A stretch of DNA of 64,000 nucleotides from Mycolicibacterium confluentis. Lineage in GTDB: Bacteria; Actinomycetota; Actinomycetes; Mycobacteriales; Mycobacteriaceae. The notes under the pieces were generated by a model. It was given only the letters and a program-made list of their open reading frames with translations, was not told the DNA's origin and ran no database searches. This document shows, in pieces, positions 1 to 13,115 of this stretch (position 1 is the stretch's first letter; every line of letters starts with the position of its first letter). The translations under genes were made by a program, and so were the position numbers. Where the stretch lies: NCBI RefSeq assembly GCF_010729895.1, contig NZ_AP022612.1, forward strand, positions 3,038,001-3,102,000, in the 5' to 3' direction.

Positions 1-29
1 ATTCGAATTGTGATTGTGAAGGAGTCATC

Positions 30-1424
30 GTGACCGCTGCTGTCGAAAGCCCCCTTGCTCGTCTCAGCGAGCAGGACCTGGAAAAACTTGCCAAAGAATT
101 CGACGCAATCCACGACGAGGTGTTCGCCGAGCTCGGCGACCGCGACCGTCATTACATCAAGACGGTGATTTCGGTGCAGCGGCAGATCGTCGTCGTGGGA
201 CGGGTGCTGCTGCTGGCCTCGCGGTCACGAACCGCGTGGGTTCTCGGCACGGCCTGCTTGGGAATGGCCAAGATCCTGGAGAACATGGAACTCGGCCACA
301 ACATTCTTCACGGGCAATGGGATTGGATGAATGATCCCGACATCCATTCCTCGGTCTGGGACTGGGACACCGCCTCGACAGCGCGGTCGTGGAAGCATTC
401 GCACAACTACATCCACCACACCTACACGAACATCCGCGGTAAGGACCGCGACCTCGGTTACGAGATCATGCGGATCGACCCCAATCAGCCGTGGCATCCG
501 ATCTGGCTCGCGCAACCACTGTTCAATTTCTTGCTGACAATCTTGTTCGAATGGGGCGTGGCCGTTCACGACATCGACTTCCGCGCCGCACAGCGCGGCG
601 AGAAGCCGTGGTCGGAGGTGCGCGAAGAACTCAGGGGAATTCGAGGTAAGGCGCGCGCGCAGATTGTCAAGGACTACCTCGGCTGGCCGGCGATCAGCGC
701 CGGTGCCTTCGCGCTGGCCCAGCTGGCCTCGCGTGGTCGGCTGGATCAGCCGGCAGAGTCGCGGGTGGCGAAGGGACTTCGCAGGATATCGAGCAGCGGA
801 TCAGTAGGCGCCACTGCGGCCCTGCTCGACCGGCTGTTGCCCGGTGTCGAGAGCACCTTCCTGCGTACTTTGGCAGCCGACGCGCTGGCCAATCTCATCC
901 GCAATGTGTGGGCACACGCAATCATCTTCTGCGGGCACTTCCCTGACCAGACATACACCTTCAGTGAAGAAGAGGTGGAGAACGAGACCCGCGGCGGTTG
1001 GTATGTCCGCCAGTTGGTCGGCGCAGCCAATATCGACGGCAGTCCGCTTTTCCACGTCATCAGCGGCAACTTGGGCTACCAAGTCGAACACCATCTGTAT
1101 CCGGACATGCCCAGTAGCCGGTACTCCGAGATCGCGCCCAAGATCAAGGACATCTGCGAGCGTTATGAGTTGCCTTACAACTCCGGGCGCTTCTCCAAGC
1201 AGTGGTTCACGGTGCACCGCAGCATCTTCCGCTTGGCCTTCCCCGGCGGAAAAGCCCGACCGAAGCCTGGGCCGTACCGCAGCCCCGAGGGGCGCATCAG
1301 GCCTGGCGGTCCCAGTGAGGCCAGCAGATTCCGCGACCGACTCCCGGCCGAGCACCCTGACGCAGGCCCGGAACACAAGTCAGGGGGCGTGCAGGTACAG
1401 CCCCCGCCGCGCGGCAACGACTAG
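30..1424 (+). CDS. Membrane fatty acid desaturase (DesA3-like)
   Basis: This is a di-iron membrane desaturase that inserts a double bond into acyl chains using O2 and electrons from a reductase partner, acting at the plasma membrane. Three histidine clusters typical of the family are visible: HNILH at residues 90-94, HSHNYIHH at 123-130 and QVEHH near 351-355. The last ~60 residues are rich in Pro, Gly and Arg and look disordered, an addition to the usual fold. The GTG start is supported by AAGGAG at 19-24, 5 nt upstream. The gene converges on a flavodoxin-like gene 17 bp downstream. Substrate (acyl-CoA or acyl-lipid) and double-bond position cannot be read from sequence. No redox partner is adjacent. 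Confidence 0.87.
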   Translation: MTAAVESPLARLSEQDLEKLAKEFDAIHDEVFAELGDRDRHYIKTVISVQRQIVVVGRVLLLASRSRTAWVLGTACLGMAKILENMELGHNILHGQWDWMNDPDIHSSVWDWDTASTARSWKHSHNYIHHTYTNIRGKDRDLGYEIMRIDPNQPWHPIWLAQPLFNFLLTILFEWGVAVHDIDFRAAQRGEKPWSEVREELRGIRGKARAQIVKDYLGWPAISAGAFALAQLASRGRLDQPAESRVAKGLRRISSSGSVGATAALLDRLLPGVESTFLRTLAADALANLIRNVWAHAIIFCGHFPDQTYTFSEEEVENETRGGWYVRQLVGAANIDGSPLFHVISGNLGYQVEHHLYPDMPSSRYSEIAPKIKDICERYELPYNSGRFSKQWFTVHRSIFRLAFPGGKARPKPGPYRSPEGRIRPGGPSEASRFRDRLPAEHPDAGPEHKSGGVQVQPPPRGND

Positions 1425-1441
1425 CAGGCACCCGAGGTCGC

Positions 1442-1897
1442 TCAGGTCGACCCCATCAATGTCGCGGCGACGGTTGCCCCGAGGTTCCAACACGCCTCGA
1501 GGTCAGCCTTGGTCGGCTTGCCCGCCACGACGACGTTCGGCGCGGCACGTTCCCAGCCCAGGCCCGCGGTGATGGAGTCGACGGCCCGCTCGGCGCCTTC
1601 GGTGCCCTCGTTGCCGTGCAGCCAGAGGCCGAACGGACGCCCACGCGTGGCGTCCAGGCACGGGTAATAACAGACGTCGAACGCATGCTTGAGGGCCCCG
1701 GAGATGTATCCGAGGTTGGCCGGACTGCCGAGCAGATACCCGTCAGCCTCGAGCATGTCGCTGGGCGCGACGGTGAGCGCGGGGCGGCGGATCACCTCCA
1801 CGCCCTCGATCTCGGGGTCCGTCGCGCCTGCCAGCACGGCCTCGAACATCTCCTGGCAGTGCGGCGACGGGGTGTGGTGGACGATCAGCAGCTTCAT
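1442..1897 (-). CDS. Flavodoxin-like / NAD(P)H-dependent FMN reductase family protein
   Basis: A 151-residue flavodoxin-fold protein expected to bind FMN and act as a soluble reductase or electron carrier. It begins MKLLIVHHTPSPHCQEMF, a beta strand followed by the phosphate-binding loop of flavodoxins. The motif GSPANLGYISGALKHAFD at about residues 58-75 matches the second FMN-contacting loop. The ATG at 1897 is preferred over an upstream in-frame start at 1948 because the fold begins here and a purine-rich GAAGAGAAG lies directly upstream. It faces the desaturase tail to tail, and serving as its electron donor is only speculation. Confidence 0.8.
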   Translation of the reverse strand: MKLLIVHHTPSPHCQEMFEAVLAGATDPEIEGVEVIRRPALTVAPSDMLEADGYLLGSPANLGYISGALKHAFDVCYYPCLDATRGRPFGLWLHGNEGTEGAERAVDSITAGLGWERAAPNVVVAGKPTKADLEACWNLGATVAATLMGST

Positions 1898-2016
1898 CTT
1901 CTCTTCATCTCCCCCGAGCGTGCATGTCCCCGACCGACACGCCGACACACACTCGTATTCTGCGCACGCTCACCGGGAGACAACCTTCACCGTGCCCGCG
2001 CCACGGATCGCAGTGC

Positions 2017-2471
2017 TCACGGGTGCCCGCGTTCCAGTTCGACGGCCTTCTTCATGGCTTCCCGGGCCCGGGTGCGGTCACCGGCGTAGTCGTAGGCGCG
2101 GGCCACGCGGTACCAGCGCACCCAGTTGTCGGGATCGGCGTCCAGTTCGGCACGCACGGTGTCGAACAGCTGATCGGCGGCCTGACGTTCGATCCGGCCA
2201 CTGGCCCGGCGCGGGAGGGCGCTGACGTCGAGGTCCATGCCCTGCTCGGCCGCCAACCGGGCCAATTTCTGGTGCGCGAAACCGGCCCGCAGCGTCGCGA
2301 CCATGGCCCACAGCCCGATGAACGGCAGGATCAGCAGTGCGAGGCCCATCCCGACCGGCGCCGCGCGCCCGTCGGCGATCAGCGCCACCGCGATGCGGCC
2401 CAGCAGCACGAAGTAGACGAGCAGGGCCACACACAGGAACCCGATCAGCACCTGAGTGCGCAGATTTCGCA

Positions 2472-2472
<1 letters not shown>
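2017..2472 (-). CDS. Conserved two-TM membrane protein (Rv2772c-like)
   Basis: A 151-residue protein with two predicted membrane helices (about residues 7-31 and 40-62) and a soluble helical tail. Residues ~115-145 (WVRWYRVARAYDYAGDRTR and the helix after it) resemble a single tetratricopeptide-type helical pair. The ATG at 2472 shares one base with the dapB stop codon (TGATG), so translation is probably coupled to dapB. The same gene order (dapB then Rv2772c) occurs in M. tuberculosis. The function is unknown, and a scaffold role is only suggested by the TPR-like tail. Confidence 0.82.
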
Positions 2473-4768
<2,296 letters not shown>

Positions 4769-4804
4769 TCCACCGTCTTTCGTCCGTTCGGATGAGCCCG
4801 GCAG

Positions 4805-4826
4805 AGTGAACAGGACCCCGATGAAC
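4805..4826 (-). promoter_or_regulatory. Direct repeat upstream of phoA (candidate phosphate-response site)
   Basis: AGTGAAC (4805-4811) and GATGAAC (4820-4826) form an imperfect direct repeat with a 15-nt period, read on the coding strand as GTTCAT/GTTCAC. RegX3-type phosphate response regulators bind GTTCAC-like repeats, so this is a plausible but unproven site. Confidence 0.3.
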
Positions 4827-4862
4827 GGAGACTGACGACGCAGCGAAGTTCCGGCAAGCGGA

Positions 4863-5387
4863 TCACAAAGGTGACGCGCCGCGCAGGTGCTCGAAGATCA
4901 GTGAGGTCTGCGTGCCTGCCACATCGCGGTCCGCGTTGAGATTCTCCACCACGAAGGCGCGCAGGTCATCGGTGTCGCGCGCGGCCACGTGCAGGATGAA
5001 ATCGTCGGCGCCGGCCAGGAAGTACACGTCCATCACCTGGGGCTTGCTCCGGATCTGCGAGATGAAGTCGCGGATCCTGCCGCGCGCCCCGGCCTGCAGG
5101 CTGACCGAGATCATCGCCTGCAGCGACAGGCCGATCGCCGCGGGGTTGATGTCAGTGTAGAAACCGCGGATCACGCCGAGCTCCTGCAGTCGGCGCACCC
5201 GCCCGTGACAGGTCGATGCCGCGATGCCCACCGCGTCGGCCAGAGCGCTGTTGGAAATGCGGGCATCGGCATGCAGTGCGGTCAGGATGCGGCGGTCGAC
5301 GTCGTCGAGATCTGTGGGCCGAACATCCTTCGGCGCGGACGGCAGACTCGCGCGCACTTTTGATGATTCTTCATTGCCAGATGCCAC
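4863..5387 (-). CDS. aldR: Lrp/AsnC family regulator of ald (AldR)
   Basis: A 174-residue Lrp/AsnC protein with an N-terminal winged helix (about residues 27-75; [20 protein letters not shown] is the recognition segment) and a C-terminal ligand-binding RAM domain containing the typical [12 protein letters not shown] strand. It is divergent from ald, separated by 98 bp, the same arrangement as AldR/ald in M. smegmatis and Rv2779c/Rv2780 in M. tuberculosis. AldR is known there to control alanine dehydrogenase expression in response to alanine. An N-terminal extension of ~25 polar residues precedes the DNA-binding domain. Confidence 0.92.
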   Translation of the reverse strand: MASGNEESSKVRASLPSAPKDVRPTDLDDVDRRILTALHADARISNSALADAVGIAASTCHGRVRRLQELGVIRGFYTDINPAAIGLSLQAMISVSLQAGARGRIRDFISQIRSKPQVMDVYFLAGADDFILHVAARDTDDLRAFVVENLNADRDVAGTQTSLIFEHLRGASPL

Positions 5388-5485
5388 GACACGAATCTTA
5401 GCCGTAAATATTGCGCCGTTCCCGATGTTTCTTCAGACTTAATGGTGACGGCCATCCGGCTGGCGACAATCGACAAGGAGCGATC
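5388..5485. promoter_or_regulatory. aldR/ald divergent control region
   Basis: This 98-bp divergent intergenic region is AT-richer than its surroundings, with an AAATATT core near 5406-5412. It must hold both promoters and the AldR operators known from related mycobacteria. I could not place individual operators with confidence. Confidence 0.5.
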
Positions 5486-6598
<1,113 letters not shown>

Positions 6599-6599
6599 C

Positions 6600-6989
6600 T
6601 CAGCTGAGCTCGTCACCATCCACGTAACACCACCTTCGGGCACGCACGACGAACCGCGACCGCTCGTGCAGCGCCCCGTCCTGACCGTCGATGCGGTGCC
6701 GGGCGACGAACTCCACCTCCCCCTGTTCGTCGCCCGGCTTTCCCTCGGCGGTGTCGAGGACCGACAGGCCCAACCACTGCAGCCCGTCCACGGGATGCGA
6801 CTCAGGGGGCCGGGTCCGCGGATGCCACGTGCGCCACACATAGTCGAGATCGCCCACCGCATAGGCGCTGTAGCGGGCCCGCATCAACTGTTCGGCGGAC
6901 TCGGCCTCGCGGTCGCCGAGATGCAGGGGCAGGCAGCAGCGTCCGAAGGCTTCTTCGGAACCGCAGGGACACGGGTCGATGGCTCGCAC
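6600..6989 (-). CDS. YchJ-family (UPF0225) SEC-C motif protein
   Basis: A 129-residue protein starting with a zinc-binding SEC-C-like motif: Cys7, Cys9, Cys18 and Cys19 in PCPCGSEEAFGRCC. The rest matches the YchJ/UPF0225 NTF2-like domain (RARYSAYAVGDLDYVWRTWH, then RSRFVVRARRWCYVDGD at the C-terminus). The biochemical role is unknown. Its stop codon lies one base from the ald stop (tail to tail). It is 19 bp downstream of the VOC protein gene, on the same strand. Confidence 0.88.
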   Translation of the reverse strand: MRAIDPCPCGSEEAFGRCCLPLHLGDREAESAEQLMRARYSAYAVGDLDYVWRTWHPRTRPPESHPVDGLQWLGLSVLDTAEGKPGDEQGEVEFVARHRIDGQDGALHERSRFVVRARRWCYVDGDELS

Positions 6990-7008
6990 CGTGACAGTGT
7001 GCCCCGGC

Positions 7009-7809
7009 TCATCTGTCGGCTGGAGGATGCCCCAGGCAGATCAGTGCACCCAGCGGGTCTCGCAGCGCCGCCAGCGTGCCGTAGGGCGTCTCCTCGCCGG
7101 GCATCAGGATCTCCGCGCCCAACTCCCGGGCCTGCTGCACCGTCGCCGCCACATCGTCGACGGTGATGTAGACCTGCCAGAACGAGGGCACCTCGGCGGG
7201 ATACAGCGTCGCGGCGTCCATGATCCCCGAGTACGACAGCTCACCCGCGAACACCTGCGCGTACCTGTCCGGGCCGACGGCATCCGGGTCCCCGCCCGTG
7301 CCGACCTCCTCAGTGCGCGCGCCGATCACGGCGGTGTAGAACGCACACGACTTCTCGTAGTCCTTGCTCTGGCACTCGAACCAGTACGGCGTGCCGTGCT
7401 CGCCCCATTCGGTGAAGCCGACGTGGGTGCCCGGCTGCCAGAACCCGATCACCGCACCGGCCGGATCCACCGCGACCATCATCGAACCCAGGTCGGCCAC
7501 CGGCATCGGCGGCACCATGATGGAGCCGCCCGCGGCCTCGATGGCCTTCTGCGTGGCCTCGGAGTCCGCGGTGTGCAGGTACACCGACCAGATGTCGCTG
7601 GGGCCGGCCTCTTCTCCCATGGGCGGCACCAGGCCCGCCACGCGACGGCCGTTCTTGGTGAAGTTCTGGTAGCCGCCGAATTCAGGATGTGCGGGCTCTG
7701 CGAGTTCCCACCCGAAGATCGCGTGATAGAACTCGGCGGCCTTGGCGGGGTCGCTGCTCATGAGGTCGAACCAGATCGGGGCGCCCACGGGGGCGGAGTA
7801 TTCGGTCAT
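7009..7809 (-). CDS. Tandem VOC (glyoxalase/dioxygenase-fold) protein
   Basis: A 266-residue protein made of two VOC domains, roughly residues 8-125 and 140-262. Each opens with a beta strand and an FYxAxFGW-type helix (EFYHAIFGWEL; CAFYTAVIGA) and ends with a DPxGAxxGFWQ- or DPLGALICL-type strand. This layout resembles the mycobacterial Rv0577/Rv0911 proteins. VOC proteins can be lyases, dioxygenases or drug-binding proteins, and nothing here fixes the substrate. It lies 30 bp from the beta-lactamase gene, with both on the minus strand. Confidence 0.85.
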   Translation of the reverse strand: MTEYSAPVGAPIWFDLMSSDPAKAAEFYHAIFGWELAEPAHPEFGGYQNFTKNGRRVAGLVPPMGEEAGPSDIWSVYLHTADSEATQKAIEAAGGSIMVPPMPVADLGSMMVAVDPAGAVIGFWQPGTHVGFTEWGEHGTPYWFECQSKDYEKSCAFYTAVIGARTEEVGTGGDPDAVGPDRYAQVFAGELSYSGIMDAATLYPAEVPSFWQVYITVDDVAATVQQARELGAEILMPGEETPYGTLAALRDPLGALICLGHPPADR

Positions 7810-7839
7810 ATCCCTACAGACACCCGCGGTGCCGAAAAC

Positions 7840-8751
7840 TCATCGCGCGTCGGGCATCAATTCGGTCACCGCGAGTGCGGTCACCTCGGCGATGAGCGGT
7901 TGCAGCCATGGCGCGTCCGGATTCGTGGACCTCGACCGCGTCATGACCGACAACAGTAGGCGCCGGCCGTCGGGCGCGAACGCGATGCCGACGGCGTTGG
8001 TGCTGCCGTAGTCCCCCGCGCCGGTCTTGTCGGCGGAGGTCCATCCGGGTGGCAGACCCGCCCGCAGGCTCTTCTCCGAGGTGGTGTTGCCGCGCATCCA
8101 GGTCTCCAGTTGAGCCCGATGTGTCTCGTCGAGGACGTCGCCGGTCAACAGGGCCCGATAGCCGCCGCCCAGCGCCCGGGGTGAGCTGGTGTCACGGGGG
8201 TCGCCCGGCAGCGCCGAGTTCAGTTCGGTCTCCCAGCGGTCCAGCCGAGACCGATTGTCGCCGATCGACCGCGCGAACTCGGTGATGGCAGGCGGGCCGC
8301 CGATGGTCTGGAGCAGCAGGTTGGCCGCGGTGTTGTCGCTGCGCTGCAACGCGGCCACGCACAGCGCGGCCAGTGTCATCGACGAACCGGCGTTCGCCTC
8401 GGTGACCGGCGAATTCGCCACCAGTTCAGCCGGATCCACGAAGACCTGCTGGTCCAGCCGAAGCTCATTGCGCTGAGCACGCTGCAACACGCTGCCCGCG
8501 GCGTAAGTCTTGAAGGTCGAGCACATCGCGAACGGGTCGTCGTCGCGGCGGGCCAACGAGCGTCCCGAATCCAGGTCCAGGGCGAACAGGCCGACCAACG
8601 CGTCGTAACGCTGTTCCAGGGCCGCAAGCGCGGCGTCGGCCGGTGCTGGTGGCGCGGCGTACGCGACCGGCATCACCTGGCGGGTCCCGGCGGCCAGGGC
8701 GGCCACTCCGAGTCCGGCGAACAGAACTTCACGGCGTGACCAAGCCACCAA
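7840..8751 (-). CDS. Class A beta-lactamase, Tat-exported (BlaS-like)
   Basis: A serine beta-lactamase that hydrolyses penicillins and cephalosporins in the cell envelope. All class A motifs are present: Ser78-Thr-Phe-Lys81 (SxxK), the SDN loop in [15 protein letters not shown] in the omega loop (equivalent of Glu166 and Asn170) and KTG in [10 protein letters not shown]. The N-terminus carries SRREVLFAG before a hydrophobic stretch, a twin-arginine signal as in BlaC and BlaS, ending near AYAAP. The position next to pepR/gpsI and close to ald matches the chromosomal blaS locus of M. smegmatis, so it is intrinsic rather than acquired. It lies immediately downstream of pepR (1 bp between them). 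Confidence 0.95.
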   Translation of the reverse strand: MVAWSRREVLFAGLGVAALAAGTRQVMPVAYAAPPAPADAALAALEQRYDALVGLFALDLDSGRSLARRDDDPFAMCSTFKTYAAGSVLQRAQRNELRLDQQVFVDPAELVANSPVTEANAGSSMTLAALCVAALQRSDNTAANLLLQTIGGPPAITEFARSIGDNRSRLDRWETELNSALPGDPRDTSSPRALGGGYRALLTGDVLDETHRAQLETWMRGNTTSEKSLRAGLPPGWTSADKTGAGDYGSTNAVGIAFAPDGRRLLLSVMTRSRSTNPDAPWLQPLIAEVTALAVTELMPDAR

Positions 8752-8752
8752 A

Positions 8753-10081
8753 TCACCTCATTATCGACGAAAGTCGTTCTGGGAGTTGTTTTTTGGACGT
8801 ACGCGAGCCTAGCACGGCCCCACCGAACGGTCTGGAGAGCAGTTTACGGGCCACCGCGTTGACTTCGTCAAGGGTGACGGCCTCGATCTCCGCGAGCGTG
8901 TGATCGAGGCTGCGATGCTCACCGTAGTTGATCTCGCTGCGACCGATGCGATTCATGCGCGATGCGGAGTCCTCGAGTCCGAGCACCAGTCCGCCGCGCA
9001 GCGACCCCTTGGCGATCCGCCACTCCTGTTCGGTGATGCCGTCGGTCGCGACGTCGGCAAGCACGTCGGTGGCCACGTTGACGACCTCGTCGAAACGCTC
9101 GGGCAGGCACCCCGCGTACACCGACAGCGCGCCGGTGTCGGAGAACGTGTCCACCGTCGAGTACACCGAGTAGGCCAACCCGCGGGATTCCCGAATCTGT
9201 TGGAACAGCCGTGAACTCAGACCGCCGCCGAGAGCATTGTTCAACACCGCGAGCGCCCAGCGCTGCGGCCAGTGTCGACCCGGGACCCGAACACCGAGCA
9301 TCATGTGCGTCTGCTCGGCATCGCGGTTGACCACCTGCAGGGTGGGCTCACCGGGCACACGCCCGGTGCCCGCGCGGGGCGGGACGGTGGTGCGCCCCTC
9401 GACGAGTCGCCGGCCGAAGTGCTCACGCACCAACGCCAACACCTCGTCATGGTCGATGTTGCCGGCGACCGCCACAACCATCCGCTCCGGCGTGTAGCGG
9501 CGCATGTGGAACGAATGAAGTTGGGTGCGGGTCATCGCCGAGATCGAGTCGACGCTGCCGATCACGGGCCGGCCGATCGGATGATCACCGAACATGGCCG
9601 ACAGGAACACATCTGCGAGCGCGTCCTCGGGATCGTCGTCGTGCATCGCGATCTCTTCGAGCACGACGTCGCGCTCGACTTCGACATCCTCAGCCGCGCA
9701 GCGGCCGTTGAGCACCACATCGGCCGCCAAGTCGACCGCCAGCGCCAGATCGGTGTCGAGCACATGCGCGTAGTAGCAGGTGTGCTCCTTGGCCGTGAAC
9801 GCGTTCAGTTCCCCGCCGACGGCGTCGACGGCCTGCGCGATCTCGACCGCCGACCGCGTCGGGGTCGCCTTGAACAGCAGATGCTCGAGGAAGTGCGCCG
9901 CACCGGCCACCGACGGACCCTCGTCGCGGGAGCCGATGTTGACCCACACTCCGACCGATGCCGACCTCACGGACGGCACGTATTCGGTGACCAGGCGGAG
10001 ACCACCCGGAAGAGTGGTGCGGCGCACGGCCGAATGGCCGCGCGCCGCACCGTCGTGATTAGGCGTCGGCGGTCGCAACAT
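8753..10081 (-). CDS. pepR: M16 zinc protease PepR
   Basis: A 442-residue M16B peptidase related to mitochondrial processing peptidase. The inverted zinc motif HFLEH at residues 63-67 (ligands His63 and His67, catalytic Glu66) and the distal ligand Glu in [10 protein letters not shown] near residue 143 are intact, so it should be active. [18 protein letters not shown] sequence in the second half ([14 protein letters not shown]) forms the substrate-binding R/Y region. Its start overlaps the 3' end of gpsI by 23 bp, as in the Rv2782c-Rv2783c pair, implying co-expression with PNPase. Its substrates in mycobacteria are not established. Confidence 0.95.
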   Translation of the reverse strand: MLRPPTPNHDGAARGHSAVRRTTLPGGLRLVTEYVPSVRSASVGVWVNIGSRDEGPSVAGAAHFLEHLLFKATPTRSAVEIAQAVDAVGGELNAFTAKEHTCYYAHVLDTDLALAVDLAADVVLNGRCAAEDVEVERDVVLEEIAMHDDDPEDALADVFLSAMFGDHPIGRPVIGSVDSISAMTRTQLHSFHMRRYTPERMVVAVAGNIDHDEVLALVREHFGRRLVEGRTTVPPRAGTGRVPGEPTLQVVNRDAEQTHMMLGVRVPGRHWPQRWALAVLNNALGGGLSSRLFQQIRESRGLAYSVYSTVDTFSDTGALSVYAGCLPERFDEVVNVATDVLADVATDGITEQEWRIAKGSLRGGLVLGLEDSASRMNRIGRSEINYGEHRSLDHTLAEIEAVTLDEVNAVARKLLSRPFGGAVLGSRTSKKQLPERLSSIMR

Positions 10082-12341
10082 CGGCGGGCGCCGGCGTTCC
10101 CTCCGGTGCGTCTTCGGCCTGATCCTCGGCGACCAGGATCAGCGAGATCTTGCCGCGGTTGTCGATGTCAGCGATCTCGACACGCAGCTTGTCGCCGATC
10201 TTGACCACATCCTCGACCTTGGCGATGCGCTTGCCGCGCCCCAGCTTCGAGATGTGCACCAGGCCGTCGCGACCGGGCAGCAGCGACACGAATGCACCGA
10301 AGTCGGTGGTCTTGACGACCGTGCCCAGGAACCGCTCGCCGACCTTGGGCAGCTGCGGGTTGGCGATGGCGTTGATCTTGTCGATCGCGGCCTGCGCGGC
10401 CTCGCCATTGCTGGCGCCGACGAACACCGTGCCGTCGTCCTCGATGGAGATCGACGCGCCGGTCTCCTCGGTGATCGAGTTGATCATCTTGCCCTTGGGC
10501 CCGATGACCTCGCCGATCTTGTCCACCGGCACCTTGATGGTGGTGATCCGGGGCGCGTACGGGCTCATCTCGTCGGGCTCGTCGATGGCCTCGGCCATGA
10601 CCTCGAGGATCGTGATGCGGGCATCCTTGGCCTGGGCCAGGGCACCGGCCAGAACCTTCGACGGGATTCCGTCGAGCTTGGTGTCCAACTGCAGCGCGGT
10701 GACGAAGTCCTTGGTGCCCGCGCACTTGAAGTCCATGTCGCCGAAGGCATCCTCGGCGCCGAGGATGTCGGTCAGGGTGACGAACCGGCGCTCGGTCGAT
10801 TTTGCACCGTCTCCCGCTTCAATTTCCACGTCGTCGGACACCAGGCCCATGGCGATGCCCGCGACCGGAGCCTTCAGCGGCACACCGGCGTTCAGCAGCG
10901 ACAGGGTCGAGGCGCACACCGAACCCATCGAGGTCGAACCGTTGGAGCTCAACGCCTCCGACACCTGACGGATCGCGTAAGGGAACTCCTCGACGCTCGG
11001 CAGCACCGGCACCAGGGCCCGCTCGGCCAGGGCGCCGTGGCCGATCTCGCGGCGCTTGGGCGAACCGACACGGCCCGTCTCACCGGTGGAGAACGGCGGG
11101 AAGTTGTAGTGGTGCATGTAGCGCTTGCTGGTCTCGGGTCCCAGCGAGTCGACCTGCTGCGCCATCTTGACCATGTCCAGCGTGGTGACACCCATGATCT
11201 GGGTCTCGCCGCGCTCGAACAGCGCACTGCCGTGCGCGCGCGGGATGATCGCGACCTCGGCCGACAGCGCGCGGATGTCGGTGACGCCGCGGCCGTCGAT
11301 GCGGAAGTGGTCGGTCAGGATGCGCTGGCGCACAAGCTTCTTGGTCAGCGACCGGTAGGCGGCGCCGATCTCCTTCTCGCGGCCTTCGAACTGGCCGGCC
11401 AGGCGCTCGAGCACCTCGACCTTGATCTCGTTGGTGCGATCGTCGCGCTCGTGCTTGCCCGCGATGGTCAGCGCCTTCGACAGCTCGTCGGTGGCCACCG
11501 AGGCCACTGCGTAGTAGACGTCGTCCTGGTAATCGGGGAACAGCGGGTACTCCGCGGTCGCCTTGCCGGCGGCCTCGTTGAGCTCCTGCTGCGCCAGACA
11601 CAGCACACGGATGAACGGCTTGGCGGCCTCGAGGCCCTCGGCCACGACGGCCTCGGTGGGCGCACCGGCACCGCCGGCGATGAGCTCGATGACGTTGTCG
11701 GTGGCCTCGGCCTCGACCATCATGATCGCGACGTCGTCACCGGCGATGCGGCCCGCGACCACCATGTCGAACACGGCGCCCTCAAGCTGCTCGACGGTGG
11801 GGAAAGCAACCCACTGACCGTCGATCAGCGCGACCCGCACGCCGCCGACCGGGCCGGAGAACGGCAGGCCCGAGATCTGGGTGGACGCCGACGCGGCGTT
11901 GATCGCCAGCACGTCGTAGAGGTCCTTGGGGTCCAGGCTCAGGACCGTGACCACGACCTGGATCTCGTTGCGCAGGCCGTCGACGAACGTCGGGCGCAGC
12001 GGGCGGTCGATCAGGCGGCAGGTCAGGATCGCGTCCGTGGAGGGACGGCCCTCACGGCGGAAGAACGACCCGGGAATGCGACCCGCGGCATACATGCGCT
12101 CTTCGACGTCGATGGTCAACGGGAAGAAGTCGAAGTGGTCTTTGGGGGTCTTGCTGGCGGTGGTGGCGCTCAGCAGCATGGTCTCGTCGTCGAGGTAGGC
12201 GACGACGGCGCCGGCGGCCTGCTGGGCCAGCCGGCCGGTCTCGAAGCGGATGGTGCGGGTGCCGAAGCTCCCGTTGTCAATGACGGCGGTCGACTCGAAC
12301 ACGCCCTCGTCGATTTCAGCAACAGACATGGATGTCCGCAT
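10059..12341 (-). CDS. gpsI: Polyribonucleotide nucleotidyltransferase / guanosine pentaphosphate synthetase
   Basis: PNPase, a trimeric phosphorolytic 3'-5' exoribonuclease in mRNA decay; the actinobacterial name reflects reported (p)ppGpp-related activity. Two RNase PH domains (about residues 15-250 and 345-575) flank an alpha-helical domain, followed by a KH domain ([15 protein letters not shown] near 605-620) and an S1 domain ([20 protein letters not shown] near 660-680). At 760 residues it is full length. Two starts are possible: ATG at 12341 with AGAGAGG just 2-4 nt upstream, or ATG at 12329 (MSVAEIDEG), which matches the usual mycobacterial N-terminus. It is preceded by a 265-bp leader containing a hairpin. 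Confidence 0.97.
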   Translation of the reverse strand: MRTSMSVAEIDEGVFESTAVIDNGSFGTRTIRFETGRLAQQAAGAVVAYLDDETMLLSATTASKTPKDHFDFFPLTIDVEERMYAAGRIPGSFFRREGRPSTDAILTCRLIDRPLRPTFVDGLRNEIQVVVTVLSLDPKDLYDVLAINAASASTQISGLPFSGPVGGVRVALIDGQWVAFPTVEQLEGAVFDMVVAGRIAGDDVAIMMVEAEATDNVIELIAGGAGAPTEAVVAEGLEAAKPFIRVLCLAQQELNEAAGKATAEYPLFPDYQDDVYYAVASVATDELSKALTIAGKHERDDRTNEIKVEVLERLAGQFEGREKEIGAAYRSLTKKLVRQRILTDHFRIDGRGVTDIRALSAEVAIIPRAHGSALFERGETQIMGVTTLDMVKMAQQVDSLGPETSKRYMHHYNFPPFSTGETGRVGSPKRREIGHGALAERALVPVLPSVEEFPYAIRQVSEALSSNGSTSMGSVCASTLSLLNAGVPLKAPVAGIAMGLVSDDVEIEAGDGAKSTERRFVTLTDILGAEDAFGDMDFKCAGTKDFVTALQLDTKLDGIPSKVLAGALAQAKDARITILEVMAEAIDEPDEMSPYAPRITTIKVPVDKIGEVIGPKGKMINSITEETGASISIEDDGTVFVGASNGEAAQAAIDKINAIANPQLPKVGERFLGTVVKTTDFGAFVSLLPGRDGLVHISKLGRGKRIAKVEDVVKIGDKLRVEIADIDNRGKISLILVAEDQAEDAPEGTPAPADVATADA

Positions 12342-12606
12342 GCCCTCTCTGGTTATTCAACTGTTTCGCGTCGTCACGCGTCCAGGACCCCAGATGCGGC
12401 TACGGCCGTCGATCGAAGCGGTCGGATGTCATCCGGCCGCCACTACCGAAGACCGCCCACAAGTGGCAGGTCCTGCTCGTGACGCGCAGGGACGGTGCAC
12501 GCGGTTGCGCGAACCGCACCGTTGTTCTGCCATGCCGAAGACGACATTGGATACAGAACAGCCTCACTCTACACTGCCGACGCCCGGATTTCGGCAAACA
12601 CGCAGG
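12342..12606 (-). promoter_or_regulatory. gpsI leader / lppU-gpsI intergenic region
   Basis: This 265-bp stretch between the lppU stop and gpsI start is the longest gap in the window. I see no credible small ORF or known RNA in it. It contains a hairpin at 12501-12517 and should carry the gpsI promoter. In E. coli the corresponding rpsO-pnp spacer is the site of PNPase autoregulation. Confidence 0.45.
12501..12517 (-). repeat. Hairpin in the gpsI leader
   Basis: GCGGTT at 12501-12506 and AACCGC at 12512-12517 form a perfect 6-bp stem around a 5-nt loop. Flanking CGGT/ACCG bases can extend the stem after a bulge. There is no U-tract, so it is more likely an RNA structural or processing element than a classical terminator. 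Confidence 0.45.
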
Positions 12607-13083
12607 TCATCGGAGGTTCTCCACACAGACGGTGAATTGCCTCTGGGTGTAGGCGTAGCCGAGGCCGCTGGCGCACTGATCGACCCTGGCCACATCGGTC
12701 AGGATCTGGGTGGCGCGCTGCCGGAACGGCACCGTCCGGTCGGCGCAGTCCACCCGCACCGAGTGCGTCCGGTGGTCGGGGTCCACGCTCATGCATTCGC
12801 CGAGCACCCAGTCGATGTCCATGCAGACAGTGGTCTGATCAGCGAGTCCGCCGCGCTGAGAGTAGAACGAGTCCACGTCGGGTGGGCACAGTTCGGCCCC
12901 GCCGGTGACCGTGGCCACCACCTTGTAGTTGGACTCGGCGCTGCCGCAGGCCACCTCGGCGGCTTCGGGGCGGTCGATCGCGCCGCCGACTCGCAGGCAG
13001 TCGCCCACCTCGAAGTCGGCGGCCTTCGTCGACCCCGGGAACACCTCATCACCACAGCCCACAGACCACAACGCCGCGATCAC
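12607..13083 (-). CDS. lppU: LppU-like lipoprotein
   Basis: A cell-envelope lipoprotein matching Rv2784c (LppU) in position between gpsI and rpsO and in sequence. Cysteines are regularly placed (VGDCLRVGG, VACGS, CMDIDWVLGECMSVD, VDQCASGLGYAYTQRQF), suggesting disulfides. With the GTG at 13083 the start MIAALWSVGC is too short for a signal peptide. In-frame codons upstream give [17 protein letters not shown] before the lipobox-like SVGC, a much better lipoprotein signal. No ATG, GTG or TTG occurs there, but a CTG at 13119 overlaps the rpsO stop as CTGA. The real start may therefore be that CTG. The function is unknown. Confidence 0.82.
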   Translation of the reverse strand: MIAALWSVGCGDEVFPGSTKAADFEVGDCLRVGGAIDRPEAAEVACGSAESNYKVVATVTGGAELCPPDVDSFYSQRGGLADQTTVCMDIDWVLGECMSVDPDHRTHSVRVDCADRTVPFRQRATQILTDVARVDQCASGLGYAYTQRQFTVCVENLR

Positions 13084-13115
13084 GAGGATCGCGGCGCAGG
13101 TGGCGGGCCTGTGGG

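Noticed and set aside
4769..4862. SigE/SigH-type promoter (GGAAC ... GTT) before phoA
   Set aside because: The spacing between GGAAC and GTT is about 21 nt, longer than the accepted range.
7840..8751. Beta-lactamase as a horizontally acquired resistance gene
   Set aside because: No mobile-element sequences flank it, its composition matches its neighbours, and the position next to pepR/gpsI near ald is the native blaS locus of related mycobacteria.
10254..12482. 742-codon open frame on the plus strand opposite gpsI
   Set aside because: It lies antisense to a fully conserved PNPase gene and is Arg/His/Asp-rich without recognisable domains, a typical product of high-GC codon bias.
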